This document shows positions 1 to 7,705 of a stretch of DNA of 64,000 bases, piece after piece. This DNA is from an uncultured Acetatifactor sp. (lineage in GTDB: Bacteria > Bacillota > Clostridia > Lachnospirales > Lachnospiraceae). The stretch covers positions 62,001 to 126,000 of the forward strand of contig CAKSAN010000007.1 of assembly GCA_934436435.1 (NCBI GenBank). Direction: 5' to 3'. The notes under the pieces were generated by a model, which searched no databases, was not told the origin of the DNA, and worked only from the letters and a program-made list of their open reading frames with translations. Positions within the stretch are counted from its first letter, which is position 1. Each line of letters begins with the position of its first letter. A program made the translations under genes and the position numbers.

Positions 1-132
1 GTTTAGTGATATTTATAGGGCGACATAGCCTCAATGAGCAAAAGGAAAGCTCTGAAAGAGCGGTTTTGCGAATGTGGCGCTGAATAGTTCTGTTGCATCT
101 AAAAGATGAAAACGAGAAAGGAGACTTAGACT
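1..132 (+). ncRNA. structured 5' leader of mgtE, candidate riboswitch
   Basis: The 132 bases before mgtE contain nested, well-paired stems. GCTCT (49-53) pairs with AGAGC (57-61). It sits inside GCAAAA (38-43) pairing with TTTTGC (64-69). A separate hairpin, CATCT (96-100) with AGATG (104-108), stands just before the ribosome site GAAAGGAG near 115-122. mgtE genes in Firmicutes are often controlled by Mg2+-sensing leaders (M-box), but I could not match this sequence to the M-box core by eye. The 5' end is cut by the window edge, and no promoter is visible. A regulatory leader is inferred; its ligand is unknown. Confidence 0.5.
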
Positions 133-1491
133 ATGAACAAGACATATTCCGAACTGGCAGAATTATTTCGCAGTGAGAAAACAGATGAGGAGATTCTGGA
201 TTTCCTCTTAAATTTCCATAAGAACGATATCGCCGATATGATGGCGGGAATGACCGAGGAAGAGCGCAAGCGCCTGTATCACCTGCTGGGAGCACAGAAG
301 ACCGCGGAGATCTTCAAATATATCGAGGATCCCCGGAAATATATCAAGGAACTGACCGTGGAGAGCGCCGCAAGGGTGATCTCCGAAATGGATTCCGACG
401 ATGCCGTTGACCTGTTGGAAAATCTGGATCCGGAAGAAAAGGAACAGATCGTCCGGATGCTGGACGAGGATGCGAAAAAAGATGTAAAAATGCTGCTGTC
501 CTATGATGAGGAAGAGATCGGCAGCTGCATGACCACGAACTACATCTGCATTCCCGAGAACCTGTCCATCAAACAGGCCATGAGTGAGCTGGTGAAGCAG
601 GCCGGGGAAAATGATAACATCATGACCATCTACGTGGTGGATGAAAAAGGTGTTTTCGCCGGAGCCATCGACCTGAAGGATCTGATCCGGGCGAGGGAAA
701 ATGCGCATCTGGAGGATCTGGTGTTAAAATCTTACCCTTATGTCACCGACCATGAGAAGATCGATGAATGTATGGACCGGATCTTGGATTATGCGGAGGA
801 TTCCATTCCCGTATTGTCCGCTGAAAAGAAGATCCTCGGTGTCATCACTTCCGAAGATCTGATCGAAATGGTGGACAATGAGATGGGCGAGGACTACGCA
901 AAGCTGGCAGGTCTGACCGCAGAAGAGGATCTGAAGGAGCCCACGATCCAGAGTATGAAAAAACGTCTGCCATGGCTGATCATTCTGCTGTTCCTGGGCA
1001 TGGGGGTATCCTCCGTGGTAGGACTGTTTGAAAACGTGGTGGCGGTGCTTCCCATTGTAATCTGCTTTCAGTCTCTGGTACTGGATATGGCGGGAAATGT
1101 GGGAACACAGTCTCTGGCGGTGACCATACGTGTGTTGATAGATGAAAATTTGACAGGAAGACAGAAGTTCCAGCTGATTGTCAAGGAAGTGAAGACCGGC
1201 TCTTTAAACGGAGCGCTGTTAGGCATTATGGCATTGCTTTGTCTGGGCGTCTATGCGCATCTGTTCAAGGGTTATACGTGGATGGGAGCCTTCGGCATCT
1301 CTGGCTGTGTGGGAGTATCCCTTCTGGTGGCCATGGCGATATCCAGTGCAGTGGGAACCGTGATCCCCATGTTTTTCCATAAGATCAAGGTAGACCCGGC
1401 CGTGGCCTCCGGTCCCCTGATCACCACAGTCAATGATCTTGTTGCTGTTGTGACCTATTATGGCCTGGCGTGGCTGCTTCTGATCCGGTAG
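133..1491 (+). CDS. mgtE: magnesium transporter MgtE
   Basis: The 452-residue product has the full MgtE layout: a helical N domain (about 1-130) rich in acidic residues, a pair of CBS domains (about 130-255), and a membrane domain with about five helices (about 280-450). MgtE is a dimeric Mg2+ channel of the cytoplasmic membrane, gated by Mg2+ bound between the N and CBS domains. The length is normal for the family. The ATG lies 9-10 bases after GGAG. The gene stands alone and is convergent with the broken merR gene downstream. Expression is probably controlled by the structured leader in front of it. Confidence 0.95.
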   Translation: MNKTYSELAELFRSEKTDEEILDFLLNFHKNDIADMMAGMTEEERKRLYHLLGAQKTAEIFKYIEDPRKYIKELTVESAARVISEMDSDDAVDLLENLDPEEKEQIVRMLDEDAKKDVKMLLSYDEEEIGSCMTTNYICIPENLSIKQAMSELVKQAGENDNIMTIYVVDEKGVFAGAIDLKDLIRARENAHLEDLVLKSYPYVTDHEKIDECMDRILDYAEDSIPVLSAEKKILGVITSEDLIEMVDNEMGEDYAKLAGLTAEEDLKEPTIQSMKKRLPWLIILLFLGMGVSSVVGLFENVVAVLPIVICFQSLVLDMAGNVGTQSLAVTIRVLIDENLTGRQKFQLIVKEVKTGSLNGALLGIMALLCLGVYAHLFKGYTWMGAFGISGCVGVSLLVAMAISSAVGTVIPMFFHKIKVDPAVASGPLITTVNDLVAVVTYYGLAWLLLIR

Positions 1492-1518
1492 GGACTTAAA
1501 TATTAAACCGGAGCAGAG

Positions 1519-1893
1519 TTAAGAAGCTGTATTTTCGGAAGAAGCCGGTGCAGCTTCAGGGATAAGATTGCTGTAATAAGCGGTCTTTCCGGATAACACA
1601 TCGTCATAGAAGTTCTGTTTCCAGTCGATGTAGTCCACGGCTTCCTGCAACTGCTGCATGGAGGCCAGCAGCGCCTCTTTTTTCCGGGAGAGGATCTCTT
1701 TTCTGGCAGGAATGGAGGATTCGCCCTTCAGGCACAGGGACAGATACTCCTTCATCTCCGCGATGGTGAGACCGCAGTTTCTGAGGCACCCGAGACTCTG
1801 GATCCATTTGATGTCGTGGTCGTCGAAGACGCGGTAATTGCGGCTGTCGCGTTTCACGTTGGGAAACAGTCCCTCCTTGCAGTAAAATTTTAA
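1519..1893 (-). pseudogene. MerR-family regulator, 5'-truncated
   Basis: The minus-strand reading contains 124 codons of a MerR-type regulator, starting inside the DNA-binding domain at the LKFYCKEGLFP segment and running through the wing (NYRVFDDHDI) and the dimerisation helix to a normal stop. The start codon and roughly the first 15-20 residues, which hold the first helices of the winged helix, are missing. Upstream of 1893 the frame stays open but runs into sequence that is coding on the plus strand for an unrelated protein, so those residues are not MerR. The protein is probably non-functional. A MerR-type promoter survives nearby at 2314-2344, which suggests what it once controlled. Confidence 0.8.
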
Positions 1894-2204
1894 GCAATGT
1901 CTACACCGTAGATGTGGCAGGCTCCACCAACCGGGAACTGTTTGCTTCTGAACGCAGCGATATGATTGAAGTATTGTCCGATCATGTGGGGACACTGGCG
2001 GATGCGGGGCTGCAAAATATGATGCAGCGGGTAGCCGACAACAGCGTGGCATATGAGGCGGGAGATTACCTCATGACCGACGACAAGGCGCCGGTGGAAC
2101 TCCTCGGCATGCAGGTCATTGACCAGCTGATCCAGGAAGAAGTGGCATATTACAAGGATATTTATGAGGAGCAGGGAATCAGCGGACTGTTGGAACATCT
2201 GTAA
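1894..2204 (+). pseudogene. C-terminal fragment of an aminopropyltransferase-like protein
   Basis: About 103 plus-strand codons read NVYTVDVAGSTN and continue to a stop after SGLLEHL. The stretch TDDKAPVELLGM resembles the C-terminal region of spermidine-synthase-like (polyamine aminopropyltransferase) proteins, which normally carry the SAM-binding fold upstream; that part is absent. The fragment starts exactly where the minus-strand MerR homology ends (1893/1894), so one deletion probably removed the 5' ends of both genes. There is no ribosome site or sensible start. A terminator follows at 2257. The family assignment rests on the tail only. Confidence 0.55.
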
Positions 2205-2256
2205 ACCGGCAGATTTACGAATAGAGTTCGAAATAGCATAAAGAGTAAGAACAGGA

Positions 2257-2286
2257 CGGTGGAGTCAACAGACTTCACCGTTTTTC
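2257..2286 (+). terminator. intrinsic terminator
   Basis: CGGTG-GAGTC pairs with GACTT-CACCG around an AACA loop (2257-2280), followed by a run of T. It lies about 50 bases after the aminopropyltransferase fragment and ends that transcription unit. Confidence 0.75.
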
Positions 2287-2313
2287 TGTTATAAAAATTT
2301 TAGAAAAAAAGTA

Positions 2314-2344
2314 TTGACCGGTAGCTACTACCGACTGCTATAAC
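2314..2344 (+). promoter_or_regulatory. MerR-type promoter with operator dyad
   Basis: The -35 is TTGACC (2314-2319) and the -10 is TATAAC (2339-2344), separated by 19 bp instead of 17. Inside the spacer is a perfect inverted repeat, CGGTAG-CTA-CTACCG (2319-2333). An over-long spacer with a central dyad is the known signature of promoters activated by MerR-family proteins, which twist the DNA to realign the two elements. It faces the aldo/keto reductase remnant and lies 420 bases from the truncated merR. Confidence 0.8.
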
Positions 2345-2394
2345 AAAAATATAAGAAACGAAAACCTGCTTTACAGCGTAAGGAGGACATTACA

Positions 2395-2990
2395 ATGGAA
2401 TATATCACATTAAGCAACGGCGTAAAAATGCCACAGTTAGGTTACGGAGTTTATCAGGTGACAAAGGACGAGTGTGAGCGCTGCACTATCTGGATCTGAT
2501 GCTGCTGCACCAGCCGTTTGGAGATACCTACGGTGCCTGGAGAGCACTGGAGGAACTGTATGATGCCGGAAAACTTCGGGCTATCGGCATTTCCAACCAT
2601 TATGTGGACCGTATGGTAGAGTTCGCCAACTTCACCAGAATCCGTCCCATGGTCAATCAGATGGAAGTACATCCACTGAACCAGCAGCAGGAACTGAAAA
2701 AATGGGCAGACAAATACGGCAAGACTACCGCACAGGTGATGCTGCGCTGGCATATCCAGAGAGGCGTGATCATCATTCCCAAGTCTGTACACAAGGAGCG
2801 TATGATCGAGAACTTTAACGTATTTGACTTTGCCCTGTCCGAAGAAGATATGCAGAAAATCGCCCAGCTGGATACCACGACCAGTGCCTTTTTCTCTCAT
2901 CAGGATCCGGCCATGATCGAGTGGTTCGTGAAAATGGTGGAAGAGCGTAAGACGAAGCACGACAGCTCCAAAGAGAAGAAAAACTGGTAG
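2395..2990 (+). pseudogene. aldo/keto reductase with two internal deletions
   Basis: The gene starts well: AGGAGG, then ATG at 2395 and the AKR N-terminus MEYITLSNGVKMPQLGYG. After about 29 codons the frame breaks near 2472, where CGCTGC joins the end of the N-terminal segment to LHYLDLMLLHQPF in another frame. The catalytic Asp, Tyr and Lys region and roughly 80 residues are lost. A second, in-frame deletion of about 30 residues lies near 2707, where LNQQQELKKW runs straight into ADKYGKTTAQ and skips the usual EAWAPFGEG region. The C-terminus is intact. Total coding is about 198 codons against about 280 in intact relatives. It cannot encode an active NADPH-dependent reductase. Confidence 0.85.
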
Positions 2991-3080
2991 AATCTCTTGT
3001 AAAACCTTCCCGATTGTGCCAAACTGATAGCTGTGAGAGGGATAAATTTAAAAAAACAATTTTTAAAATAAGGAGAAATC

Positions 3081-3947
3081 ATGTCAGAGATATTATTGGG
3101 TTCCCATGTGGGAATGTCGGGAAAAGAGATGTTTCTAGGTTCTGTGAAGGAGGCGGAAAGCTATGGTGCCAACGCACTGATGGTCTACACGGGAGCGCCC
3201 CAGAACACGAGACGGAAAGAGATAAAGGACCTGAATCTGGAGGCAGGACTTGCCTATGCCGAAAAAGCAGGCATCAGAGAGGTGGTCATTCATGCGCCCT
3301 ATATCATTAATTTAGGCAACAGGGAGAAGCCGGAAATGTTCGATTTCGGAGTGGAATTTCTGGCGAAAGAAGTAAAGCGCACCGCCGCCTTTCACAGCAA
3401 GGTACTGGTATTGCATCCGGGTTCTTCCTTGAGCGCCGGTGTGGAAGCTTCTGTGGAGCAGATCGCAAAGGGACTGAATCTGGTGCTTGACGCGGATGAC
3501 AGTGAGGTCAATATCGCGTTGGAGACTATGGCAGGCAAGGGCAGTGAGGTTGGCAGAACCTTCGAGGAGCTGCGCATGATTTATGACAGGGTAGAGCGGA
3601 AGGACAGGCTGCGGGTGTGTTTCGACACCTGCCATGTGAACGATGCCGGATATGATCTGGTGAATGACTACGAGGGAGTGCTTGCGCAGTTTGATGAGAT
3701 TCTGGGGCTGGACCAGATCGCAGTGATCCATGTGAATGACAGCCTGAATCCTCTGGGAGCCCACAAGGACCGTCATGCCAATATCGGGCAGGGTACCATT
3801 GGCTATGAGACCCTGCACCGAATCGTCCATGACGAGCGGTTTGCCGCTGTACCGAAGATCCTGGAGACTCCCTGGCTGTGTGCAGAAGGAGAAACGAAAA
3901 AAACGATCCCGCCGTATAAACAGGAGATCGCATGGCTGAAAGCCTGA
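3081..3947 (+). CDS. nfo: endonuclease IV (deoxyribonuclease IV)
   Basis: This 288-residue TIM-barrel AP endonuclease cuts the DNA backbone 5' of abasic sites during base excision repair. Family zinc-ligand and signature motifs are present in order: GSHVGMSG at the N-terminus, VLHPGS, the LETMAGKGSEVG segment, FDTCHVNDAGYD, and HVNDS followed by GAHKDRHANIGQG, then ETPW near the end. Length is typical. ATG at 3081 follows AAGGAG. The gene is followed after only 27 bases by a sugar-binding protein gene that has no functional link to it. Confidence 0.95.
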   Translation: MSEILLGSHVGMSGKEMFLGSVKEAESYGANALMVYTGAPQNTRRKEIKDLNLEAGLAYAEKAGIREVVIHAPYIINLGNREKPEMFDFGVEFLAKEVKRTAAFHSKVLVLHPGSSLSAGVEASVEQIAKGLNLVLDADDSEVNIALETMAGKGSEVGRTFEELRMIYDRVERKDRLRVCFDTCHVNDAGYDLVNDYEGVLAQFDEILGLDQIAVIHVNDSLNPLGAHKDRHANIGQGTIGYETLHRIVHDERFAAVPKILETPWLCAEGETKKTIPPYKQEIAWLKA

Positions 3948-3974
3948 AACACAGAGAAGTAAGAGGGCAGACGA

Positions 3975-5609
3975 TTGAAAAAAAGAATCATTGCGACAGT
4001 GGCAGTACTTGGACTTTTGGGAGGAATATTATATTTTGCATACACGCAGACGGCGGCACAGAACAATGTGAAGCATTTCACAGCTTTTTTTGCGGTGGAG
4101 GGAGAATCCATTGACCAGAATAATGATATAAAAAAAGAAATCGCCCGTCTGACAGGGGCGGATTGTGAAGAATTATGGCTGGTGGGGCAGTCCAGGGAAA
4201 GTGCGCTGAACAGTTATATCGTAAGCGGCGAGTATCCGGATTTTATTTCTGGAGATACCAGTCTCTATGAGGCCGGGGCGTTACTTCCCTTAGATGAATA
4301 TTGGGAGGATTATCCCAATATCAAAAATTACCTGACAGAGGAACAGTGGGAGAGATTCCGCAGACCGGACGGTCATATCTATTGGATCCCGCAGTTTGGA
4401 GTGACCCATGGTGAAGATGTGGAGGTGACCCACTCCGGTGAGGCTTTCTGGATCCAGACCAGAGTGCTGAAATGGGCGGGGTATCCGAAGATTCATACAG
4501 TGGATGAATATTTCGATCTCATTGAGCGCTATGTGGCAGCGAATCCTGTGATGGAGGATGGAACCCCGAATATTCCGTTTACGATTTTGTGTGATGGCTG
4601 GCGGTACTTCTGCCTGGAAAATATTCCACAGTTTCTGGATGGCTATCCCAATGACGGAAGCTGCATTGTGGATCCGGATACGTTACAGGTTATTGATTAT
4701 AATACCACGGATACCGCAAAATGGTACTTTAAAAAGCTGAATGAGGAATATCACAAAGGTATTCTCGGCGCAGAGGTATTTACAGAGACCTATGAGGATT
4801 ATCTGGCAAAACTATCCACAGGTGCGGTCTGCGGAATGCCGGACCAGTGGTGGCAGTTCTACTATTCGATTCAGAATGCCTATGATGAACAGGGGCTCAG
4901 GGAACAGGGCTGCGATTATGTTCCGCTCCCGATTACCAGAGAAGAGGGAATTACCAATAAATGGCATGTAACGCGTTCCGCAGAGCTGGACAGTTCTACA
5001 GGCTTATCCATTACGGTATCCTGCGAGGATATTGACGGAGCTTTGCAGTTTGTCAGCGATCTGTTGGAAACGGAGATCATTAAACTGCGATTCTGGGGCG
5101 AAGAGGGAGTCGACTACCGTGTGGACGAGGACGGATTGTTCTACCTGACTGAGGAGCAGGCAAAGCGGTGGTTGACTTCGGAGGAAAGGAGAAAACACTT
5201 TTGTTTTTATTCTTATTTTCCCAGAGTAGAAGGAAGGCTTTCCGATGGAATCAATGCGTTTTCGCTGGAATATCAGACAACGGAATTTTATAAAAATCAA
5301 CCGACGGATATTCAAGAATGTTTTTCTGCTTATGGAGTGACAAATTATGTGGACATGATTGGCAACAATGAGGCTCCCGGAGCATGGTACCCCATGTATA
5401 GCTACACCACATCCCTGTCTGCTAATTCTCCTGCCGGACAAATCCGGGATCAGATGGAAGCAGTGAAACACAAATGGCTTCCCCAGGTGATTCTGGCAGA
5501 AGATTTTGAAACTGCGTGGGAGCAGTATATGGAAGAGTACCATTCCTGCAACCCTGAGGTTTATTACCAGATGTTGCAGCTTGAGGTGGAAAAAAGAGTA
5601 AAAGGATAA
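3975..5609 (+). CDS. ABC sugar solute-binding protein, membrane-anchored paralogue
   Basis: The 544-residue extracellular binding protein is of the large LplA-like type used by CUT1 oligosaccharide importers. It is closely related along its whole length to the lipoprotein at 14609, sharing for example GHIYWIPQF, AFWIQ-RVLKWA, WRYFCLEN and FLDGYPNDGSC. Unlike that protein it has no lipobox Cys: the N-terminus is KKR plus a hydrophobic stretch of about 20 residues (VAVLGLLGGILYFAYT), so it is either an uncleaved anchor or a secretory signal. The start is a TTG at 3975 behind AGAGGG. It lies outside the permease operon, directly after nfo. Probably a second receptor for xylan-derived ligands. 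Confidence 0.85.
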   Translation: MKKRIIATVAVLGLLGGILYFAYTQTAAQNNVKHFTAFFAVEGESIDQNNDIKKEIARLTGADCEELWLVGQSRESALNSYIVSGEYPDFISGDTSLYEAGALLPLDEYWEDYPNIKNYLTEEQWERFRRPDGHIYWIPQFGVTHGEDVEVTHSGEAFWIQTRVLKWAGYPKIHTVDEYFDLIERYVAANPVMEDGTPNIPFTILCDGWRYFCLENIPQFLDGYPNDGSCIVDPDTLQVIDYNTTDTAKWYFKKLNEEYHKGILGAEVFTETYEDYLAKLSTGAVCGMPDQWWQFYYSIQNAYDEQGLREQGCDYVPLPITREEGITNKWHVTRSAELDSSTGLSITVSCEDIDGALQFVSDLLETEIIKLRFWGEEGVDYRVDEDGLFYLTEEQAKRWLTSEERRKHFCFYSYFPRVEGRLSDGINAFSLEYQTTEFYKNQPTDIQECFSAYGVTNYVDMIGNNEAPGAWYPMYSYTTSLSANSPAGQIRDQMEAVKHKWLPQVILAEDFETAWEQYMEEYHSCNPEVYYQMLQLEVEKRVKG

Positions 5610-5641
5610 GTTTTTCGCATAAAAGTATAAAAAACAAATAG

Positions 5642-5693
5642 AAAAATACCTCCAAATTCCTTTACACTAAAGAAAAGGATTGGGGGTATTTTT
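5642..5693 (+). promoter_or_regulatory. long hairpin burying the esterase ribosome site
   Basis: The left arm (5642-5663) pairs almost completely with 5674-5693: AAAAATACCTCC with the GGGGGTATTTTT side, one small bulge, then TTCCTTT with AAAGGA. The loop is about 10 bases. The right arm contains the only ribosome site (TTGGGGG, 5680-5686), and its terminal T run ends at the base before the ATG at 5694. The structure can act as the terminator of the binding-protein transcript, as a lock on esterase translation, or both. Confidence 0.7.
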
Positions 5694-7613
5694 ATGAACG
5701 AGAAGAGAAACGCAGCATTGGATAGATATCCAATCGAAAAAAGGAATACAGGAAGACCCTCCGTTACAGTGAAAGAAGATGGTACAGTTATTTTTTATCT
5801 GTATGCATCGGCTGCAAAAAAAGTACAGGTTGCCGGTCTGGGAGGATATTTTACAAATGAGAAAATAGATCTGGTGCCCGATGGGCAGGGAGGGTTTTGG
5901 GCAGAAGTCGCAGATTTTCATTGGGGGATGCACTATTATTTCTGGTATGTGGACGGTGTCCGGATCTGCAATCCGTGCGCCGGAATTTCCTATGGGTGCT
6001 TTGCTGCGATCAATACTTTTGAGGTACCTGAGAAGGGAATGGATTTCTACTTTGCAAAGGAAATTCCCCATGGTACGGTCAGCATCTGTAAATACATCTC
6101 GAAGGTGAGTGGTCACTTGAAGGAATGTTATGTCTATACTCCTTATGGATATGAGGAAGGAGATGAACAATATCCGGTATTGTATCTGCAGCATGGCGTA
6201 GGAGAGAACGAGACCGGATGGATCTGGCAGGGCAGGACAAACTTTATCATGGATAATCTGATTGCAGAGGAAAAATGCGAGAAAATGATCGTAGTCATGA
6301 GCAGCGGTTATGCCTTCGAAGATGGAGAAAAACCTGTATTTTATCCCGGGGATTTTGAAAGTGAATTAATCTATAATATTATTCCTTATATTGAAAATAA
6401 TTTTCGGGTGAAAAAGGGAAGAAACTACCGGGCGATGGCGGGACTTTCCTTGGGATCGGCACAGACTACGGATATTGTGGCAAAAAATATGAAATTGTTT
6501 TCGTCTGCCGGTGTATTTTCCGGAGTTGCTATTCATGAGATGGAACGGATCTGCGACAGTAAGGAAACATTGGATGTCGTATTTATGTCCTGTGGATGCT
6601 ATGAGGATCAGATCAGAACGGGAATGAAACAGATAGAACAAAAGTTTGAAAATGCAGGAAAGTATTGCATTTCCAAAGTATATGAGGGATATCACGAATG
6701 GCATGTCTGGAGAAAAAGTCTGTATGACTTTGTGCCGCTACTGTTTCGGAAAACAGGGACGGAGACGGATGATATTCCTGTAGAAAAAACTGCCAGAATT
6801 ACAAGACAGAGACTTCGGATACAAACCATGGAAGAACAGATGCTGATGTTTGATCCGGTATACCGCCAGATCCGCTTTGAGACCGATGAAGCAGGGAGGC
6901 CTGCAGGAAAATACCCGGACATCCCTCACGGAATCTGCATTACGGAACAGGGAACGGCAGCCGTATGCTTCGAGGCACCGGAGGCAGTCTCGGTAGAAGC
7001 CGCCCTGGACGGAAAAGAATTCCTAAAACTCAGGAAAGATCAGGAAATACAAGGATACTGGACAGGGGAAATCCACAACATCACCCCGGGATACCATAAT
7101 GTATATTTCAGGGTAAACGGTACAGATGTGATGAATCCGGATGCACCGGTGGGATACTCGGGAGATAGGGCTGTGAATTATCTGGAAATGCCGGATCCGG
7201 AGTTCCCACTGACAGAACTGGCGGATACAGTGCACGGTCAGGTGCATATACATTATGATTATCTTGCGGACGAAGAGAAAGTAAGTACGATCTATGTATA
7301 TACGCCGGCATATTTTGAAAGAACGGAAAAAGAACGGAGAGTGATGCTTTTAAAAGCACTTCCCACAGAGACCGCAACCTGTTTCCTGCACCAGGGGAAA
7401 ATACTGAACATTATGGAATATTTTCTGGCAGCAGGAAAAGCCGTGGAGACTTTATTGGTGATGACAGATGCGGAAGAGACAGCGGAACGGATGCAAAACA
7501 TTATAAAGAAATATATTCCGGATGGACAAAAAGCAAAAGCAATCGTCATGGAACGAAGCGGTGGAGAAGATTGGAATTCCTTCCGGAGACGATTTGCAGC
7601 CTGCCAGATATAA
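5694..7613 (+). CDS. CE1-like carbohydrate esterase with degenerate second copy
   Basis: This 639-residue protein has no signal peptide. Residues about 20-115 form an early-set beta-sandwich. Residues 120-352 form an alpha/beta-hydrolase of the CE1/esterase-D type, with nucleophile Ser252 in AGLSLGS, probable acid Asp305 and His334 in GYHEWHVW. From about 400 the same order repeats: a second beta-sandwich (VNGTDVMNPDAPVGYSG against VDGVRICNPCAGISYG), then an esterase-like stretch (STIYVYTPAY, FLHQGKILNIMEYF) that stops before the nucleophile and has no GxSxG. The second copy is therefore a truncated, inactive duplicate. It probably removes acetyl or feruloyl groups from imported xylo-oligosaccharides. 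Its translation start lies inside a strong hairpin. Confidence 0.8.
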   Translation: MNEKRNAALDRYPIEKRNTGRPSVTVKEDGTVIFYLYASAAKKVQVAGLGGYFTNEKIDLVPDGQGGFWAEVADFHWGMHYYFWYVDGVRICNPCAGISYGCFAAINTFEVPEKGMDFYFAKEIPHGTVSICKYISKVSGHLKECYVYTPYGYEEGDEQYPVLYLQHGVGENETGWIWQGRTNFIMDNLIAEEKCEKMIVVMSSGYAFEDGEKPVFYPGDFESELIYNIIPYIENNFRVKKGRNYRAMAGLSLGSAQTTDIVAKNMKLFSSAGVFSGVAIHEMERICDSKETLDVVFMSCGCYEDQIRTGMKQIEQKFENAGKYCISKVYEGYHEWHVWRKSLYDFVPLLFRKTGTETDDIPVEKTARITRQRLRIQTMEEQMLMFDPVYRQIRFETDEAGRPAGKYPDIPHGICITEQGTAAVCFEAPEAVSVEAALDGKEFLKLRKDQEIQGYWTGEIHNITPGYHNVYFRVNGTDVMNPDAPVGYSGDRAVNYLEMPDPEFPLTELADTVHGQVHIHYDYLADEEKVSTIYVYTPAYFERTEKERRVMLLKALPTETATCFLHQGKILNIMEYFLAAGKAVETLLVMTDAEETAERMQNIIKKYIPDGQKAKAIVMERSGGEDWNSFRRRFAACQI

Positions 7614-7646
7614 AATTATTACCTGCATTTCCTATACTTTCCCGGG

Positions 7647-7675
7647 TGTTTGTGCAAGGGAAGCCGGACTATAAT
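7647..7675 (+). promoter_or_regulatory. possible internal promoter before the SGNH esterase
   Basis: A perfect TATAAT (7670-7675) lies 17 bp downstream of a poor -35, TGTTTG (7647-7652). The position, in the 92-base gap before the SGNH gene, suits an internal promoter for the SGNH-xylosidase pair. The -35 match is weak. Confidence 0.35.
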
Positions 7676-7705
7676 AGAACTGATAAAAGTTTGGGAGGGA
7701 TGGAA

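Noticed and set aside
1..132. M-box (ykoK) riboswitch
   Set aside because: The conserved GTTAGGTGAGGCTCCT-like start and the expected core elements are not visible, so only an unassigned structured leader is claimed.
1519..2052. Intact 177-residue MerR protein
   Set aside because: Only the 124 C-terminal codons (1519-1893) are MerR-like. The remainder is antisense to the aminopropyltransferase fragment, and the start of the DNA-binding domain is absent.
7571..7705. Extended N-terminus for the SGNH esterase
   Set aside because: The extension overlaps the end of the CE1 gene and has no ribosome site. ATG at 7706 has GGGAGGG at ideal spacing.
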